Shown piece by piece: positions 6,316 through 7,993 of a stretch of 7,993 nucleotides of DNA. Origin of the DNA: Candidatus Bathyarchaeota archaeon (GTDB taxonomy: Archaea; Thermoproteota; Bathyarchaeia; 40CM-2-53-6). The notes beneath the pieces were generated by a model. The model searched no databases, was not told the DNA's origin, and worked only from the letters and a program-made list of their open reading frames with translations. A program made the translations under genes and the position numbers. Within the stretch, counting starts at the first letter, position 1, and each line of letters starts with the position of its first letter. Where the stretch lies: contig VBBQ01000007.1 of assembly GCA_005888755.1 (NCBI GenBank), forward strand, positions 1 through 7,993. The letters run 5' to 3'.

Positions 6316-7371
6316 TTAGAGGGATCGCCGGACCGTCCATACTACGATGCTTATGCCCCCGATAATAGCCATCCAAAATCCGACAGCTGCGATGACGACA
6401 AGGGCTGCGCAAGTATTGTCCGCGCAAGCCACGTTGGTTTGGCCTCGAGCATAGAGGTTACCCGCGATGAACCCTGAGCCCCAGAAAGTAGCGAGGCCGA
6501 CAAGAACGATAATCGCACGTCCGCGGAGGCCTATTTTCGGAATTCTAGAAGGTCTTGGAAGACCCGCAAAGCGTGGGACGTTCAACTCTCCAATTCGTTC
6601 TTTGATGCTCGGGTTCCAGTGTGCTAGAAAGAAAAACCGGGGTATTACCATCGGCTCGAGATTCTGCATTTTGCCGAGAACCCGTGATACCTGCTCGGTT
6701 CCGAGCTGAGTGGCGACGCTCCTGTCCAGTTCAAACTCCCGTCTCTTCAAAGATTTTCTCAGGGATCTCCGGATCCAGAGCGCTGAGAGAAGGAATATTG
6801 GGCTCGGGAGAACAATAACCGGACCCGACAGTCCCCCAACGGCGGCAGCAGGGATGTAGAATAGCAGAAGGAAAAATAAGCCGCGGGGGACCAGAGCGAT
6901 TTTTCCGAGCAGCTTGCTTATCCTTCCTGAATTGTAGGCCTTGATTCTCACTAGGTGCATCGAGATGAGAATCTTCCACTCGTCTAGTGACAGTTTTCCT
7001 TTCAGGTATTCCACTAGCATAAGTTCGGCCTGGGGGAGTGACCCTGGAACGGTGAGAACTTCTCTGGAGAGGATCACTGGTTTTGATATCATCCAGCCTG
7101 TGCTGTTATAGCGGTCGAATCTTCCCCAGAAAATCTGTTTGTACCAGTACGGTATCTGGCATTGCACTGATAGTTCTCTTGTCAGCTGTAGGAGCGCGTC
7201 GTCTTCTGGACTCGGGTCTGTCTTGATTCTCTCGTACCAGCTAAGCCGGCGCAGCCGTTCCAAGAATGCTTGCCAGTGCTCTTCTAGCAATCTTATACGT
7301 ATAGTGGAACGATGAGCAGAATGGCTGTCGGGCCATTGTAAGAGACGGCTCAAATTGACGTGGACGCTCAA
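6316..7371 (-). CDS. M48-like membrane protein with the zinc-binding HExxH lost
   Basis: The 351-residue protein follows the layout of M48 (HtpX/Ste24-type) membrane metallopeptidases. An N-terminal cytosolic part (about 55-130) contains NSTGWMISKPVILSREVL, like the Nxxx..P.I.ls..lL strand of M48. The helix EWKILISMHLVRIK (131-144) aligns residue for residue with the M48 ELxAVLAHELAHIK helix, so HELAH is replaced by MHLVR (138-142). Two membrane helices follow (about 160-182 and 184-200), then REFELDRSVATQLG (211-224), which keeps the ExxxD motif as Glu212 and Asp216, then NPSIKERIGEL (253-263), equivalent to the HPxxxeRI motif. Two more membrane helices (about 286-306 and 322-346) end the chain before a basic RRSL tail. 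With both histidines and the glutamate changed it should not be a zinc protease, so a scaffold, chaperone or regulatory role is more likely. The start is TTG 7371; no ATG exists upstream, and TTG codons further in are alternatives. Confidence 0.65.
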   Translation of the reverse strand: MSVHVNLSRLLQWPDSHSAHRSTIRIRLLEEHWQAFLERLRRLSWYERIKTDPSPEDDALLQLTRELSVQCQIPYWYKQIFWGRFDRYNSTGWMISKPVILSREVLTVPGSLPQAELMLVEYLKGKLSLDEWKILISMHLVRIKAYNSGRISKLLGKIALVPRGLFFLLLFYIPAAAVGGLSGPVIVLPSPIFLLSALWIRRSLRKSLKRREFELDRSVATQLGTEQVSRVLGKMQNLEPMVIPRFFFLAHWNPSIKERIGELNVPRFAGLPRPSRIPKIGLRGRAIIVLVGLATFWGSGFIAGNLYARGQTNVACADNTCAALVVIAAVGFWMAIIGGISIVVWTVRRSL

Positions 7372-7842
7372 GTTAGCACAACAAGAACTCGACGAAGCTC
7401 GACGCTTTGCTGAAAGTGTCGAAAGTGCTTATCGCGGCAAAAATTGCCAAACCCAAGTTCGGTCGGAACGATAGACCATCATTAGTCCCTCACCGAAAAA
7501 CTCGAAGTGTGAGGAGAGGGGTATCGTGTCACCAGCGGATCACTGTTCTGGAAAAGGCACCGTGAGGTTTTCTGTGGTGCCGAGGGCAGAACTATGACTC
7601 TGGGTTCATATCTCCGGCTGGAGAACGCCCAGACGATGGCTACCTTTCACCTCGATCGACGAGCAGGACATGAAAGAACGAGTGAGCGGGTAGGAGAACG
7701 CACACAACAGAAATTGACACCGCTATCGCTACTCTCGGGATGTATTGGCTGTAGCTGCTGTCAATCTCAGTATGTTACGAAGGCTCCAGATTCCCAATTC
7801 TCTTTTTTCCACTAGGACGATTTGACTGTCCCATCGAAGCGA
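7372..7842. other. 471-base gap without a convincing gene, rich in inverted repeats
   Basis: A 73-codon plus-strand frame (7594-7815) overlaps the repeats and has no recognisable features; I do not support it. Direct repeats CTCGACG (7388-7394, 7398-7404) and GAAAGTG (near 7412 and 7421) lie at the left side. From 7436 on there is a series of inverted repeats followed by a T6 run, annotated separately as a possible RNA gene. I see no tRNA, SRP RNA or RNase P core motif. Confidence 0.45.
7436..7808 (+). ncRNA. Candidate structured RNA (nested stems ending in a T-tract)
   Basis: Successive pairings on one strand: GGCAA/TTGCC (7436-7448); CCTCAC/GTGAGG (7488-7514); a two-part stem GTTCTG/CAGAAC (7545-7550 with 7587-7592) enclosing GGCACC/GGTGCC (7556-7561 with 7576-7581) across an all-purine 5x5 internal loop (GAAAA facing GAGGG), with an outer TCA/TGA extension at 7540-7542 and 7595-7597; CTTTCA/TGAAAG (7644-7649 with 7671-7676) enclosing CTCG/CGAG (7651-7663); and ATTGACA/TGTCAAT (7713-7719 with 7759-7765) enclosing GCTA/TAGC. 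A T6 run at 7803-7808 could end a plus-strand transcript. Strand is chosen from that T-run. There is no clear promoter and no match to a family I know, so this is a structural hypothesis; the boundaries are approximate. Confidence 0.25.
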
Positions 7843-7993
7843 CTAGGAAGTTCTTTCGGCTCTGATTAAACCAATCCTTTTATAAATGAATTCATTTAGA
7901 ATTATCTTGTGTTCATCGGCAAGCCAGTACCTGCCGCCGTTCTTATTGATAGAGACGAAATTGTTAACAAGCTTGTCAAAGATATTTCCAATA
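7843..7993 (-). CDS. 3' end of an AT-rich gene of unknown function
   Basis: The minus-strand frame is open from the right window edge to TAG at 7843-7845, giving about 49 residues of a C-terminus. It contains FDKLVNNFVSINKNGG, then RYWLADEHKIILNEF, then IYKRIGLIRAERTS. The composition is natural for a soluble protein: charged, with regular hydrophobic spacing. Lys and Asn are frequent and codons are AT-rich, unlike the genes to the left, so it may have a separate origin. The YWLADEHKIILNEF stretch is loosely like the wing and final helix of winged-helix regulators, but that is only a resemblance. The opposite-strand frame from ATG 7886 is a poorer, Ser/Leu-rich shadow. The gene reads toward the possible RNA region. 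Confidence 0.55.
   Translation of the reverse strand, partial: IGNIFDKLVNNFVSINKNGGRYWLADEHKIILNEFIYKRIGLIRAERTS
7883..7898. repeat. 16-base perfect palindrome next to a TATA-like sequence
   Basis: TAAATGAATTCATTTA reads the same on both strands with no spacer. It overlaps TTTTATAAA (7878-7886), a good match to an archaeal TATA box, yet both lie inside the coding end of the minus-strand partial gene. It could be an operator or promoter for a plus-strand transcript leaving the window, or a chance product of local AT richness. Confidence 0.35.

Noticed and set aside
7436-7808. RNase P RNA or SRP RNA as the identity of the structured region
   Set aside because: The conserved core sequences of these RNAs that I know are not present.
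7594-7815. 73-codon plus-strand frame with a CIGCSCC cysteine cluster
   Set aside because: The cysteine cluster does not form a CxxC pair arrangement, the rest is unstructured in composition, and the frame runs across strong inverted repeats.
7886-7993. Plus-strand frame starting at ATG right after a TATA-like box
   Set aside because: The Ser/Leu-rich product looks like an antisense shadow, while the minus frame over the same bases gives a natural charged protein end. Not fully excluded because it is cut by the window edge.

Overview
The window looks archaeal, most likely from the TACK side (a thaumarchaeote-like lineage), but this rests on gene content rather than on any marker gene. The signs are: a thymidylate kinase with the P-loop GIDQAGKKTQ, which I associate with that group; a secreted protein rich in N-glycosylation sequons; a degenerate M48-type membrane protein of an archaeal kind; a small zinc-ribbon protein; and TTG as the only usable start for most genes. 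There is no rRNA, tRNA, CRISPR array, transposase or integrase. Base composition is near balanced, except for an AT-rich patch after about 7860.

Layout, left to right. Positions 3-335 (+) hold the C-terminal part of a DUF3147-like membrane protein. A 326-base gap follows with only weak hairpins. Thymidylate kinase (662-1402, +) converges across 37 bases on a large LonC/YcbZ-type Lon-like protease (1440-3872, -). Upstream of the protease is a secreted beta-rich protein (4131-4955, -). The frame of that protein continues past two TGA codons into a clear C-terminal membrane anchor (3951-4130). Eighty bases away and divergent is an alpha/beta hydrolase of the BD-FAE/kynurenine-formamidase-like type (5036-5908, +). 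A convergent terminator zone separates it from a zinc-ribbon protein (6014-6247, -) and an M48-like membrane protein (6316-7371, -), which probably form one transcription unit. A 471-base gap rich in nested inverted repeats and ending in a T-tract may encode a structured RNA. The 3' end of an AT-rich unknown gene (7843-7993, -) closes the window.

Functionally this is mostly housekeeping (dTMP supply, protein turnover) plus envelope and accessory genes. The protease theme is notable. The Lon-like protein keeps its Ser-Lys dyad but has lost ATPase motif residues, and the M48-like protein keeps the fold signature and the ExxxD motif but has MHLVR where HExxH should be. I see no defence system or mobile island. 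The best leads are the two degenerate protease-family proteins, the interrupted membrane anchor, the probable frameshift in the zinc-ribbon gene and the possible RNA gene.
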